This document shows, in pieces, positions 35,348 to 44,165 of a DNA stretch of 64,000 bases; position 1 is the first letter of the stretch; each line of letters begins with the position of its first letter. The position numbers and the translations under genes are program-made. This DNA is from Ricordea florida. Taxonomy: Eukaryota; Cnidaria; Anthozoa; Corallimorpharia; Ricordeidae. The stretch lies in the NCBI GenBank assembly GCA_949710005.1, contig OX453276.1, positions 23,469,349 through 23,533,348 on the forward strand. Direction: 5' to 3'. The notes beneath the pieces are model-generated. The model searched no databases, was not told the origin of the DNA, and saw nothing but the letters and a program-made list of their open reading frames with translations.

Positions 35348-36187
35348 CTAGAGCACACTACGGGAAAAATAATGAATCTCCATGCTCCATATCGGATCCG
35401 TGGCGCCACCCTCGTCCTCTCCCGGCGCGTACAAATATCGAACCGCGACTTCCGACAGCAACCTCTTCTCCTTGATCCCCACTGGCCTCTCGTACGTCTT
35501 GGGTTCAATCTCAACCGCCTTCAATCTCCCCGTCACCTTCGTCGTCTTCGTGTTCAGCTTTCGAACGATATCAGGCAACCTCCTCACCCACACTCGGGAC
35601 CTCTCGTCTGATATCATCTCCCGAGCGTCCTGATGGCTGAAAAATCTCTCCCCGATCGTCCTGTTCGCTCTCTCCACGAACGCTTGAGCCCGAGGATTCC
35701 CCGCGGAACTTCGCTGCACGATCACCCCTCGTCTCTCCATGAGTTTCGTCACGTCGCCCATGAACGCTCTCCCAGGATTCACCATGAGAGTGTTCGGCCA
35801 CCCCAACCTGCGCACGTAAATCCTCTCAAAGGCTCTCCCGACTTCTCCACTTTCCTTCAAGGTGATCGCCTCCGCATCCTTGTATCTCGAAGCGACGTCC
35901 ACCACGACGAGGGCGTAGCGATACGTCTTCCCTCTGAAGGTGTCGCGCGGGAGGAACAACAGATCGGCCTGGTGCAAAAGATTCGGCTCGTCGACCACCC
36001 AGTGCGGCCTCGGAACGTATTTTGGCGGCGGGAGATAAATCTGCCACAAGGCCTGCTTCTGAAGCTACTCCCCCGCCTCATTCTCGCTCACCTTCGCCTC
36101 GTGCGCCAATTTGAGAATCGCGACGAAGCCCTTCCAATATCCGGACGCGGAGTAGTAAATTCCTCTCATCACCTCCTCTCGATGCAT
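35348..36187 (-). pseudogene. Polinton retroviral-type integrase (inactivated)
   Basis: Would insert the element into the host genome. Minus strand from about ATG 36187. An in-frame TAG at 36067-36065 separates an N-terminal remnant from the 233-codon core. The core has HQADLLFLP (first catalytic Asp present), VVVDVASRYKDAEA, LMVNPGRAFMGD and QAFVERANRT (catalytic Glu present). In LMVNPGRAF the second catalytic position, normally Asp, is Asn, and a conserved Glu nearby is Ala. So this copy is broken both by a nonsense codon and in its active site. Confidence 0.85.
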
Positions 36188-36263
36188 TTTAAAGATAATC
36201 CTCCCCCACCGTTTAAAATGACGACTGTATCGGAGATTCTTCACGAGCCGAACCCCCCGCGAA

Positions 36264-36417
36264 GTGGAAGGCTTGAAAGCGGAAAGATCATTAAATCGCG
36301 TCACGTTCACGCCCTCACCCGCCAACAGTGGTGAAACATTGTACGTTCACATCCCCAAATTGTCGGAGAATGTTGTGATCGTACCCGCCAGCGTGTTCCT
36401 CATCTTCGATCTGGGCA
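36264..36417 (+). pseudogene. Polinton major capsid protein, N-terminal remnant
   Basis: Starts MEGLKAERSLNRVTFT at 36264 and is open for about 51 codons through ETLYVHIPKLSENVVIVP to IFDLG, a segment I recognise from the N-terminus of cnidarian Polinton capsid proteins. It is cut off at about 36417 where the Penelope-like element begins. The C-terminal end lies at 39356-39663; the large middle part is missing, so the insertion came with a deletion. Confidence 0.7.
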
Positions 36418-36421
36418 CAAG

Positions 36422-36625
36422 CTATTTGCAGATATGGGCTAAAGTAGTAGTAGATTTATAACTGACAATACAGTCTAAATCAGGTAAATGCTTCTGGATA
36501 ACCCGCTTAATGTTAGCGTGACTACAGTTAAAAGTAGACTTAAAGACCACCATTCTACTAGAACGGGCTTTAACTTTCCTAGCTAGCCACTTAGTTCTGT
36601 TGCTATACCTGACTTCCCTAAACAA
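36422..36625 (-). pseudogene. Penelope-like element 2, C-terminal piece
   Basis: In frame with the RT core but separated from it by the TGA at 36673-36671. The readable part PLFREVRYSNRTKWLARKV...NIKRVIQKHLPDL is the linker that follows the RT in such elements. It ends at the junction with the Polinton sequence, so any endonuclease domain is missing. Confidence 0.65.
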
Positions 36626-36670
36626 TGGGAGTAGGAACCCAACCGGATAACCGCGAAGTCTTAAACGCTT

Positions 36671-37849
36671 TCAGAATTTCTCCCGCGTTGCGCTGAAGGC
36701 TTTGAACGTAGAGCTATTTCTAGAATAACGCATAAGCTCGCCCCTAATAAAGGCTTTCTTATTGCTCGCGGGGTAGAAGGATTTGAAAGGAATATACAGA
36801 TACTTGTTAAGTGGCTTTTGATAGGTGAAAAACTGCAGAGTGCTAAGATTGGCATCTTTGTAAAGAAACAAATCCAGAAACGAAATACTACTTTCATCGA
36901 TAACATACGTAAGTTTGATACGATCATTTGTACTGTTTAGGCAACTAAGAAATTCTAATAAATTTTCTTTGGCACCCTCCCAGATAAGAAATATGTCATC
37001 AATAAACCGCTTGTACAGTACTAGATTATTGGAATATTGCGTTACAAGATCCTTTTCTAGATAGTACATAAAAGCGTTAGCGGCCGTGACGGCAAAGGGG
37101 GTGCCCATAGCTATCCCAAACGTTTGATGAAAAATATCCTGGCTAAATTCGGTAGTGAGAAAATTGTTCTCAAAAACGAGCCTGGAGAGCTGGATCAAAA
37201 GTGGAGTCTCAGGTGCCTTAGCCTCTCGAAGCAGCAAGTCGAGGGCAACTAATGCGTTCTTAACATTAACGTTAGGATATAACGAGACGACATCCGCCGT
37301 GACAAGAAAGCACTGAGATGGTAACCCGATAGACTCCAAAATTTGGATCAGTTCTTCAGAATCCATAAGGACCGTAGGCATAGCGAGCCTAGGCTTGACA
37401 TATTCATCAACAAAAATACTCAAAGGTCTAGTGATGTAACTGTGAGAGGCCGCAATGGGCCGACCCACCATAGGTGATTTATGTATTTTAGGGATAATGT
37501 AGAATTTAGCTGGAGAGGTAAAATGGTCGTAACTACACATGAATTTAGCGGCATTACAAGGTATAAATCTGTAAAATGTAGACATCAGCTTATCGCGAGT
37601 GCTAATTACCTGGCTGCGTTTCAAGTTCCATTGCTCAGATGTGACAATAGAATACGATTGCCTGTCATTTAGCCGCCTTAAAGTCTCAGTTCTAACCCAC
37701 TCAGTTGACACTAGAGCTGTTCTGAGATTTTTGTCGGTATCCAGAACCCTGACACGTTCGTCATGTTTTATTTGATTGAGTTCCTCACGGTCCAGAGCGG
37801 TGAAATTTCTGCTCCAGTGTGGTTTGTTGTGACTGATGTTTAGCCGCAA
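36671..37849 (-). CDS. Penelope-like reverse transcriptase, core
   Basis: 392 codons. Visible: DTDKNLRTALVS (the DKN/DKG-type motif typical of Penelope RTs), FYIIPKIHKSPMVGRPI, motif A VTADVVSLYPNV, motif B GIAMGTPFAVTAANAF, and the catalytic YKRFIDDIFLIW. The chosen Met is internal: the frame is open further upstream (NPVLESKLHDICKDL...) to about 37895, where a frameshift separates it from the N-terminal piece. The TGA at its end probably replaces a Trp codon. Minus strand, inside the Polinton capsid gene. Confidence 0.87.
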   Translation of the reverse strand: MRLNISHNKPHWSRNFTALDREELNQIKHDERVRVLDTDKNLRTALVSTEWVRTETLRRLNDRQSYSIVTSEQWNLKRSQVISTRDKLMSTFYRFIPCNAAKFMCSYDHFTSPAKFYIIPKIHKSPMVGRPIAASHSYITRPLSIFVDEYVKPRLAMPTVLMDSEELIQILESIGLPSQCFLVTADVVSLYPNVNVKNALVALDLLLREAKAPETPLLIQLSRLVFENNFLTTEFSQDIFHQTFGIAMGTPFAVTAANAFMYYLEKDLVTQYSNNLVLYKRFIDDIFLIWEGAKENLLEFLSCLNSTNDRIKLTYVIDESSISFLDLFLYKDANLSTLQFFTYQKPLNKYLYIPFKSFYPASNKKAFIRGELMRYSRNSSTFKAFSATREKF

Positions 37850-37871
37850 ATCCTTGCATATGTCGTGCAGC

Positions 37872-38225
37872 TTAGACTCCAGAACTGGATTTTCGCCTCG
37901 GGTTAAAATCGGGATTTTCCGGTTCGCCCTTGAACTTGTAATGTAATCGGACGCTGCGACAGAGGTCCTGAATTTGTTCGTTAAACTGTGTCAAGTCTGG
38001 AGGTTTCAACGTCGGTCTGAGCTTTAAGCCCAAGCCGACGATCCGGGCTTGACGATCAGTGAGATGCAGAAAGGTAAATTTATGGAATTCCGAATTTCGT
38101 GGCAGGAGGTCGTACAAGGGTCGTTTAGCCATGGAAAACAGCCATTTTTTATATGCCGATCTGCGGTCTACGTGCCGTGGCCGAGTTCTCTGCCCTTGCC
38201 GTTTTTTGACAGCGAGACTCGCCAT
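37872..38225 (-). pseudogene. Penelope-like element 2, N-terminal extension
   Basis: 117 codons containing FTFLHLTDRQARIVGLGLKL and ENPDFNP, the N-terminal extension typical of long Penelope-like RTs. Its last residues are out of frame; the true continuation is in the RT-core frame, across a frameshift near 37890. Confidence 0.7.
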
Positions 38226-38476
38226 TTGTTGTTGTTCGCTTGGTGGCCGCTTTGCTGTCTATTTCTGTTCGAGCTCTGGCTGCGTTGGCGGGTCCTTGTA
38301 TTCCTGGACGAGGATCGGTTATTGCGTCGAGGTTTATTCACGCTGGGGCGTTTGGGATCCTGAGCGATTGCTGAGACGCTGAACTTCGGCTTTCACGATG
38401 TCTCGATGCGATTCCTCTGTCAGCTGAAACTCTGTCTCCATATCCGGCTGATGGCTTTTCGCCTTTTCCTCTCTAT

Positions 38477-39070
38477 TCAGGTTTGCTTGGAGAGCTTCCG
38501 ATGTCTGTAAAGCCGCGCAGGAAAGTAGAAATCCTCGACGAATTTATTTGCACGGGCGGCCAAACGATCCGCTTTTTCCGTGGATGTATCGTCCTTAAGT
38601 GGAAAGGAGGATCTCCATTTGGCGATAGTGGTACTAATCTCCTCTTTGGAACGGGTGATGGACGCCTCTATCGCCGGGATTTCTCCACGCAGATTTTCAA
38701 TTGTTGCGCCCAGAAGTTTGAGCTCCGCGTTCGCTTTTATGGGCCGGATCTTCAGACCTTTCGGGACGGCATTTAGACGAAATTGTTCATTCAGGCGATT
38801 GATTCTCTCGTTGAGTTGAGAAAGGGCTTTCTCGGCGCCAACCAGTTGGTGGACTTTCTTTTTGAGGATAGCTTCGAAAGCCGAATCCAATTTTACGCCT
38901 GTAGAGCTCTCTGTGGTGAGTTCTGCCGAACCAGGGACTTCAACACTGCGAAGGTCCGCGACTTGTGAGTCTCGCGCACTCGCCTGTCTTTCCAAGGATA
39001 GTCCTCTGTTTTTTTTAGAGAGAGAGTGACATGCTCTGTTCCTTGAATCCACTCGGCTTTGGTCTCCCAT
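38477..39070 (-). CDS. Penelope-like element 2, coiled-coil N-terminal ORF
   Basis: 197 codons with a long predicted coiled coil in the middle (ALSQLNERINRLNEQFRL; IEASITRSKEEISTTIAKW). No enzymatic motif. It lies directly upstream of the RT exons and downstream of the 5' hammerhead. It could be a separate ORF1-like protein or the 5' part of one long RT ORF now broken at 38226-38476; I cannot decide. Confidence 0.55.
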   Translation of the reverse strand: MGDQSRVDSRNRACHSLSKKNRGLSLERQASARDSQVADLRSVEVPGSAELTTESSTGVKLDSAFEAILKKKVHQLVGAEKALSQLNERINRLNEQFRLNAVPKGLKIRPIKANAELKLLGATIENLRGEIPAIEASITRSKEEISTTIAKWRSSFPLKDDTSTEKADRLAARANKFVEDFYFPARLYRHRKLSKQT

Positions 39071-39160
39071 GTGGCTTCTTCTAGATGATCAATACAATTT
39101 TTTAACGAGGACTAGTGAGCAGCACAAAGGAGAACTTTGTAGTTGTAACTATCAGTTTTA

Positions 39161-39203
39161 ATTCCGACGCGTTTCGTCTCAAACGGAGACTTCTTCAGGG
39201 AAT
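39161..39203 (-). ncRNA. Hammerhead ribozyme at the 5' end of Penelope-like element 2
   Basis: On the minus strand: stem I ATTCC/GGAAT (39203-39199 with 39165-39161), core CTGAAGA (39198-39192), stem II GTCTC/GAGAC with a CGTTT loop, GAAA (39175-39172), then CGCGTC with a minimal stem III and C as the cleavage nucleotide. The core reads CTGAAGA, not CTGATGA; that position (N7) tolerates any base. It is in the same orientation as the RT, about 90 bp upstream of the first ORF, as expected for a Penelope-like pseudo-LTR. Confidence 0.78.
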
Positions 39204-39355
39204 GACTGTTACAATTTAGGATGGCATATAAATACACAAAATAACGCTACGTAATACACACGTGTAAGCGTGAAACTTCCCGTGGGAATGACTAATAGCA
39301 TAATTGGGGAATTGCGTGTTTTATATTTTGGGGGCCATACGATTAGCGCTAATCG

Positions 39356-39663
39356 ATCAGCATCAACGTGGACGGGATGCCGAATCGCCTCTACTCGAAA
39401 GGGATGATGCCCACTGACCTCTGGAGATCCGCGACGATTTCGTGAGAGAGGAAGACTTCTTCGCGCTCTGGATCGACCTCAGGACGTACCCGGACAACGG
39501 AATTCACGGTGGTGGATTCGAGTTTAACGGAACTCGTGACGAGATCAAGTTGGAGATGAAGCGCCAGAAGGGCGGCACCGGCACCATCACGTGTCACATG
39601 TTCGTTGTCGCGGATGCGGTCATGGGTATCATTAATTCCAATCTAAAGGAGATCGTATATTGA
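39356..39663 (+). pseudogene. Polinton major capsid protein, C-terminal remnant
   Basis: Readable in two frames joined by a frameshift at about 39430: first ISINVDGMPNRLYSKGM, then DFFALWIDLRTYPDNGIHG...ITCHMFVVADAVMGIIN, ending EIVY at a TGA (39661-39663). This is the characteristic C-terminus of Polinton capsid proteins. With the N-terminal remnant at 36264 it brackets the Penelope-like insertion. Confidence 0.75.
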
Positions 39664-39680
39664 GAGACAACGTGTGAAGC

Positions 39681-40256
39681 ATGGATGAGTTGCGAGAGAA
39701 GATCCCTTCAACTGCATCATCAACGGCCCGACGAATTGCGAGAAGACTCAGTACCTGGTGGACCAATTCCAAGGGCCTTTCAGAGGAGCTTTCGAGTACA
39801 TCATCCTCATCTGCCCGACGTACACGCGGAACAAGACGTACAAGAATTTCGCGAAGGGCGACCGGAGGTTCTTCGTCCTCTCACCAGATTCGAGCAATCG
39901 AGATGAGATCGATGACTTGTTGCGCCTCTGCCACTTCATCTTCTCGGGCACGAATTCTCTCGTCATTCTGGATGACTGCGCCGTCTCCAAGGATTTCAAG
40001 AATCGTTCCAAGAAGTTCATTGACTTGGCGTTCTCGGGGCGACACGATGGCATCTCGGTGTGGGTGTTGACTCAGGAGCTCACGTCCATCGTGAAACCCT
40101 TCCGAGAGAATGTTGCGTACGTCATCTCCTCTCTTCAAGGATTACGGAGGGCACTTGAGCGCCGAGGATCGCAAGGAGGAGAAGTACTCGCGACTGTGCC
40201 TGCGCCTTCAATACCCCCTGATAAATTATTTAGAGATACCGGTGGCGAGACCGTAA
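39681..40256 (+). pseudogene. Polinton packaging ATPase, FtsK/HerA type (broken)
   Basis: Would drive DNA into the capsid. The first eight codons from ATG 39681 are in a different frame from the rest (one-base loss at about 39708). The body reads IINGPTNCEKT at the Walker A site, where the second conserved Gly is Glu, then FEYIILICPTYTRNKTYKNF and the Walker B segment SLVILDDCAV, then LAFSGRHDGISVWVLTQELTS. A further frameshift near 40135 scrambles the C-terminus. GTG at 39758 is an internal codon, not a start. Confidence 0.82.
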
Positions 40257-40560
40257 ATGGCGAATCTCGAGGAGATCATCAACAGCAAAGGCGGCGGGAT
40301 AATTTTCAAGGATGACAACCCGGGCGATGATGGGAAAGAAGCGGCGAAGAGTGATCTGGAGGACAAGAGGGAATCCCCGGCCATTCTCGCGTGCTTGGGG
40401 TCGACAAAAGAGGACTTGGGGATGAAGATGGATCACGCGGCCATTCGCAAACTGTCGGACAAGGATGTCGAGAAATTCTACCAGAGGTACCAAGTCGTCT
40501 CGGGGAGGAAGATCGCGGACGGGCTGGTGAACTCATCATTCGGCCTCATCTCGAAAGTCA
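40257..40560 (+). CDS. Polinton small conserved protein (3' truncated)
   Basis: Opens with MANLEEIINSKGGG at 40257, directly after the ATPase, and contains LSDKDVEKFYQRYQVVSGRK, a motif I associate with a small conserved Polinton gene of unknown function. The Polinton sequence stops at about 40560; the remaining 60 codons of the open frame are satellite, so the natural C-terminus is lost. Confidence 0.6.
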
Positions 40561-41433
40561 TACAATTGCCTATAACTCTTAACATAAAGTTATTCTATCA
40601 TTGTAGAATCTTTGCAATTCTGAAACTTTGCAGATTTGAAGTATTACGACAGTTCAACATCTACGTGAAAAATCAAAGTGATTCTAATTCGCAATCGTAT
40701 TGTATTTTGGCTGTCAAGATATTTGCTTTAGGTAGCTGATTCTATAGCATACTGCTCAGACAGTACTCACGTTTATTAAGTCAGTCCTCATTACACAGAT
40801 TATTGATGAACATGCAATTGATACCATCTTGTAGCATTTAAAATATAATTTAAAATCCATTTTATGTTGTGATTGCAGTCATTTTTGAAGACAAGATACA
40901 ATACCAAGAGATGGTTGCAAGGAAGCTCAGCCTTACAGATTTTTGTCAAAACAACATATAAGAGATTGTATTGCCAGGAGGACCGTCATCTAGGCGGGTA
41001 AGTTATCGAATCATTTTGAATGTTTTATCTATATTTAATAGTAGGATATAGACTCAGGTTTAGATAACGTATGAAATTTTTATTGCATTGATTAGATTTC
41101 AATGTGACTTAAGGAAAGAACTCTTTGTATCTACGCATGCGCGCTTCATACAATTGCCTACAACCCTTAAAATGAAAGTTATTCTATCATATCTCGGCTT
41201 GCAAAATCTTTGCAATTCTGAAACTTCGAAGATTTGTAGTATTGCGATAGGGCAGCATCTACGTAAAAAATCAAATTGATTGTAATTCGCAAACGTATTG
41301 TATTTTGGCCGTCAAGATATTTGCTTAAGGCAGCTGATTCTATAACATACTGCTCAGACAGTACTGAAGGTCATCATATCTCGGCTTACAGAATCTTTCC
41401 AATTCTGAAACTTTGCAGATTTGTAGTATTATG
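40561..41433. repeat. Satellite array, block 6 (diverged edge)
   Basis: About 1.5 units, visibly more diverged than the other blocks (many substitutions, short indels), with a partial unit at 41370-41433 that restarts at ATATCTCGGCTTACAGAATC. Higher divergence is typical of an array edge. The following 41434-41603 contains nothing I recognise. Confidence 0.88.
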
Positions 41434-41603
41434 AAGACCTCAGACAAATCGTTTTTGCAAGATTACTTCGGTCTTTGCAAAATCCTAAAATCTAAATTCT
41501 TGTTGTTTTCACGGTTAAAAATAGTCGAAGAACGTTTTCCTGTTTGTTAAAACAAAGGATTAGTTAGTCTGCTCAGGTTAGTGTCATTTTTAGCTATTAA
41601 CTA

Positions 41604-42143
41604 GGTGTTTCTCAAAGAACGTACCTGCAAAATTAAAGGTATTTTTTATGCTTGAATTCAGGCGATGCCCGTAATTGGGCCTAGCAGGCGTTTTCGTTTG
41701 ATCAAGGAGAAGGGTTGTCATAATGACAACGAATTGCTCATACCCCGTTCTACCTTGCCATGTTGTCTTTATCGGACTGGTTCTCTTGTTTTGTCGTGGG
41801 TAGGGTTAGGGAATTTTGGTTTTAAGGGTAAACATTTCTGTTATTTCATTTGATTTCACATCTCAGTGGTTTCAGTGTGTAATCAGAGCGTGTATAAGGT
41901 ACGTTATTTTGCATGTAAACCCTAGAGAGAGTTAGCGACGTTGCAGGGGGGTGGTGTGGGGTCGGCAGGGGATATAGTAGGAAGGCTGTAAGGGGGGAGG
42001 ACAGGGATGTGGGGGAGTAGGGGGGCCTAATAGGCTTTGGCTTATGTCTCGTTAAGGTAATTGGTCTGAAATGCTAAAGCTTAAACCCCTTTGATTTTTC
42101 ACGTCAGGTGAAATTTCTATAGGTACGCTTTCTGAGAAACGCC
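41604..42143. mobile_element. 540-bp MITE with TA target duplication
   Basis: Ends GGTGTTTCTCAAAGAACGTA and (reverse complement of the right end) GGCGTTTCTCAGAAAGCGTA, followed by CCT on both sides, flanked by TA (41602-41603 and 42144-42145). The size and TA duplication fit a Tc1/mariner-type non-autonomous element. The interior contains a G-rich tract. The 62-codon ORF at 41665-41853 is not convincing. Confidence 0.65.
41992..42025 (+). other. Potential G-quadruplex motif
   Basis: Four G-runs of 6, 3, 5 and 6 separated by loops of 6, 4 and 4 nt, inside the MITE, with further G-runs just upstream from 41946. Confidence 0.6.
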
Positions 42144-42189
42144 TATATATGTTCATTTGCATCATTCTTCTCCACAACTAGACTAGCTT

Positions 42190-44165
42190 CCAGTTGCCTC
42201 GATAGCTCAGTTGGTAGAGTACTGCACCGCTTTCGCAGACGCCATGGATTCGAATCCCGTAGGGCCTGAGTTTATTTTTTTGTTCGGGCTTTTATTTCAC
42301 AGCTGCTGAAGTTGTGTACATAACTGCGATGATCAATTAATGTCATTACGTAAATATATGGTCTTTCATATATTGATTTGCATCATTCTTCTCCAACTAC
42401 GGGTATGTGTCGAAGACACAACAAGACCAGCTCCCAGTTGGCTTGATAGCTCAGTTGGTAGAGCACTGCTCCCGTATCGCATAGGTCGTGGGCTTGAATC
42501 CCTTTCAGGCCCGGGTTTTTTTGTTTTTTTTTGCAGGCTTTAATTTCACAGCTGCTTAAGTTGTTTACATAACTGCGATGATCAGCTAATGTCATTACAT
42601 ATTACTATGCAGTTTAAATATATGGTTTTTCAAATATTCATTTGCATCATTCTTTTCCATCTATGGGTATCTTTGGGACTTACAATAAGACAAGCTCCCA
42701 TTTGGCTTGATAGCTCAGTTGATAGAGCACTGCTCCGGTATTGCAGAGTCCATGGATTCGAATCCCGTACAGGCCTAAGGTTTTTTTTTTCGGGCTTTAA
42801 TTTCACAGCTGCTTAAGTTGTTAACATAACTGCTGCTTAAGTTGTTAACATAACTGCGATGATCAGTTAATGTCATTACATATTACTCCGCAGTTCAAAT
42901 ATATGGTCTATCATATATTCATTTGCCTAATTCTTTTCCATCTATGGGTATCTTTGGAACTCACAATAAGACAAGCTCCCATTTGGCTTGGTAGCTCATT
43001 TGGTAGACCACTGCTCTGGTATCGCACATCTCTTGTTTTTCAATCCCGTTAAGGCCTTAGTTTTTTTCCTTTTTTAGGGCTTTAATTTCAAGCTGCTTAA
43101 GTTGTTTACATAACTGCGATGATCAATTAATGTCATTACATATTACTCCTCAGTTCAAATGTATGGTCTTTCATATATTCATTTGCATCATTCTTTTCCA
43201 TCTATGGGTATCTTTGGAACTGATAAAAAGACCAGCTTCCATTTGGCTTTTTACCTCAGTTGGTAGAGCACTGCTCCGGTATCGAAGAGGCCATAAATGT
43301 GAATCCCGTTTAGGCCTGAGTTTTTTTTTTCTTTTCGGGCTTTAATTTTATAGCTGCTTAAGTTGTTTACATAACTGCGATGATCAATTAATGTCATTAC
43401 ATATTACACCTCAGTTCAAATGTATGGTCTTTCATATGTTCATTTGCATAATTCTTTTCCATCTATGGGTATCTTTGGAACTCCTAATAAGACCAGCTCC
43501 GAGTTGGCTTGAAAGCTCATTTGGTAGAGCACTGCTCCAGTATCCTACAGGTCATGGGTTTGAATCCCTCTCATGCCTGAATTTTTTTTTTTCAGGCCTT
43601 AATTTTAAGGCTGCTTAAGTTTTTTACATAACTGCGATGATCAGTTAATGTCATTATATATTACTAGGCAGTTCAAATATATGACCTTTTATATATCATT
43701 TGCATAATTCTTTTCCATCTGTGGGTATCTTTCAAACTCCTAATAACCAGCTTCGGGTTGGCTTGATAGCTCAGTTGGTAGAGCACTGCTTCCTATCGCA
43801 GAGGTCACGGGTTCGAATCCCGTTCAGGCCTGAGACTTTATTTTTTCAGGCTTTAATTTTACAGCTGCTTAAGTTGTTTACATAACTTTGATGATCAATT
43901 AATGTCATTACATATTACTCCGCAGTTCAAATATATGGTTTTTCATATATTCTTTTGCATCATTCTTTTCCATGCATGGGTATCTTTGGAACTCACAATA
44001 AGGCCAGCTCCCATTTGGCTTGATAGCTCATTTGGTAGATCACTGCTCCGGTATCGCACAGGTCATGGGTTTGAATACCATTCAGGCCTGAGTTTTTTTT
44101 TTCGGGCTTTAATTTTATAGCTGCTTAAGTTGTTTACATACCTGCGATGATGAATTAATGTCATT
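42190..44165 (+). repeat. Tandem array of eight tRNA-derived units (about 260 bp each)
   Basis: tRNA-like segments at about 42195, 42436, 42702, 42981, 43243, 43503, 43757 and 44013, spaced 241-279 bp. Each has an A-box-like TAGCTCAGTTGGTAGAGC, a B-box-like GGTTCGAATCC, the start and end of an acceptor-like GGCCTG pairing, and a T-run right after. The anticodon arm does not form a standard 7-nt loop, so these are tRNA-derived repeats and not working tRNAs. The 180-bp spacers are also conserved (CTGCTTAAGTTGTTTACATAAC; TTCATTTGCATCATTC). The copy at 43757-43833 has the best-preserved B box. The array ends abruptly at the LINE fragment. Confidence 0.85.

Larger units (their letters stand above)
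36418..39355 (-). mobile_element. Penelope-like retroelement 2 (3' truncated)
   Basis: Minus-strand element inside the Polinton capsid gene. From its 5' end: a hammerhead (39161-39203), a coiled-coil N-terminal ORF (39070-38477), an N-terminal RT extension (38225-37872), the RT core (37849-36671) and a short C-terminal piece (36625-36422). No GIY-YIG nuclease is seen; the element stops at the Polinton junction. Boundaries are approximate. Confidence 0.75.
32417..40560. mobile_element. Decayed Polinton/Maverick fragment, split by a Penelope-like element
   Basis: Carries the Polinton gene set: Cys-rich protein (-), protein-primed DNA polymerase B (+), retroviral-type integrase (-), major capsid protein (+, in two remnants), packaging ATPase (+) and a small conserved protein (+). 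Every long gene is broken. The fragment is clearly GC-richer than the satellite around it. No terminal inverted repeats are visible: both ends abut satellite, out of phase with each other, so it was truncated or moved in by recombination. A Penelope-like element (about 36418-39355) interrupts the capsid gene. Polintons are virus-like mobile elements; this copy is inert. Confidence 0.85.

Noticed and set aside
33103..36334. Many long antisense ORFs over the Polinton genes
   Set aside because: GC-rich coding sequence leaves shadow frames open; real motifs are only in the frames annotated.
1..41433. CRISPR-like array
   Set aside because: Units are about 597 bp without unique spacers, in a eukaryotic context.
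42340..44120. Series of 60-75 codon ORFs starting MSLHIT...
   Set aside because: They are translations of the tandem tRNA-derived units and break differently in each copy.
42190..44165. Functional tRNA genes
   Set aside because: A and B boxes are good but the anticodon arm and acceptor pairing are not those of a working tRNA.
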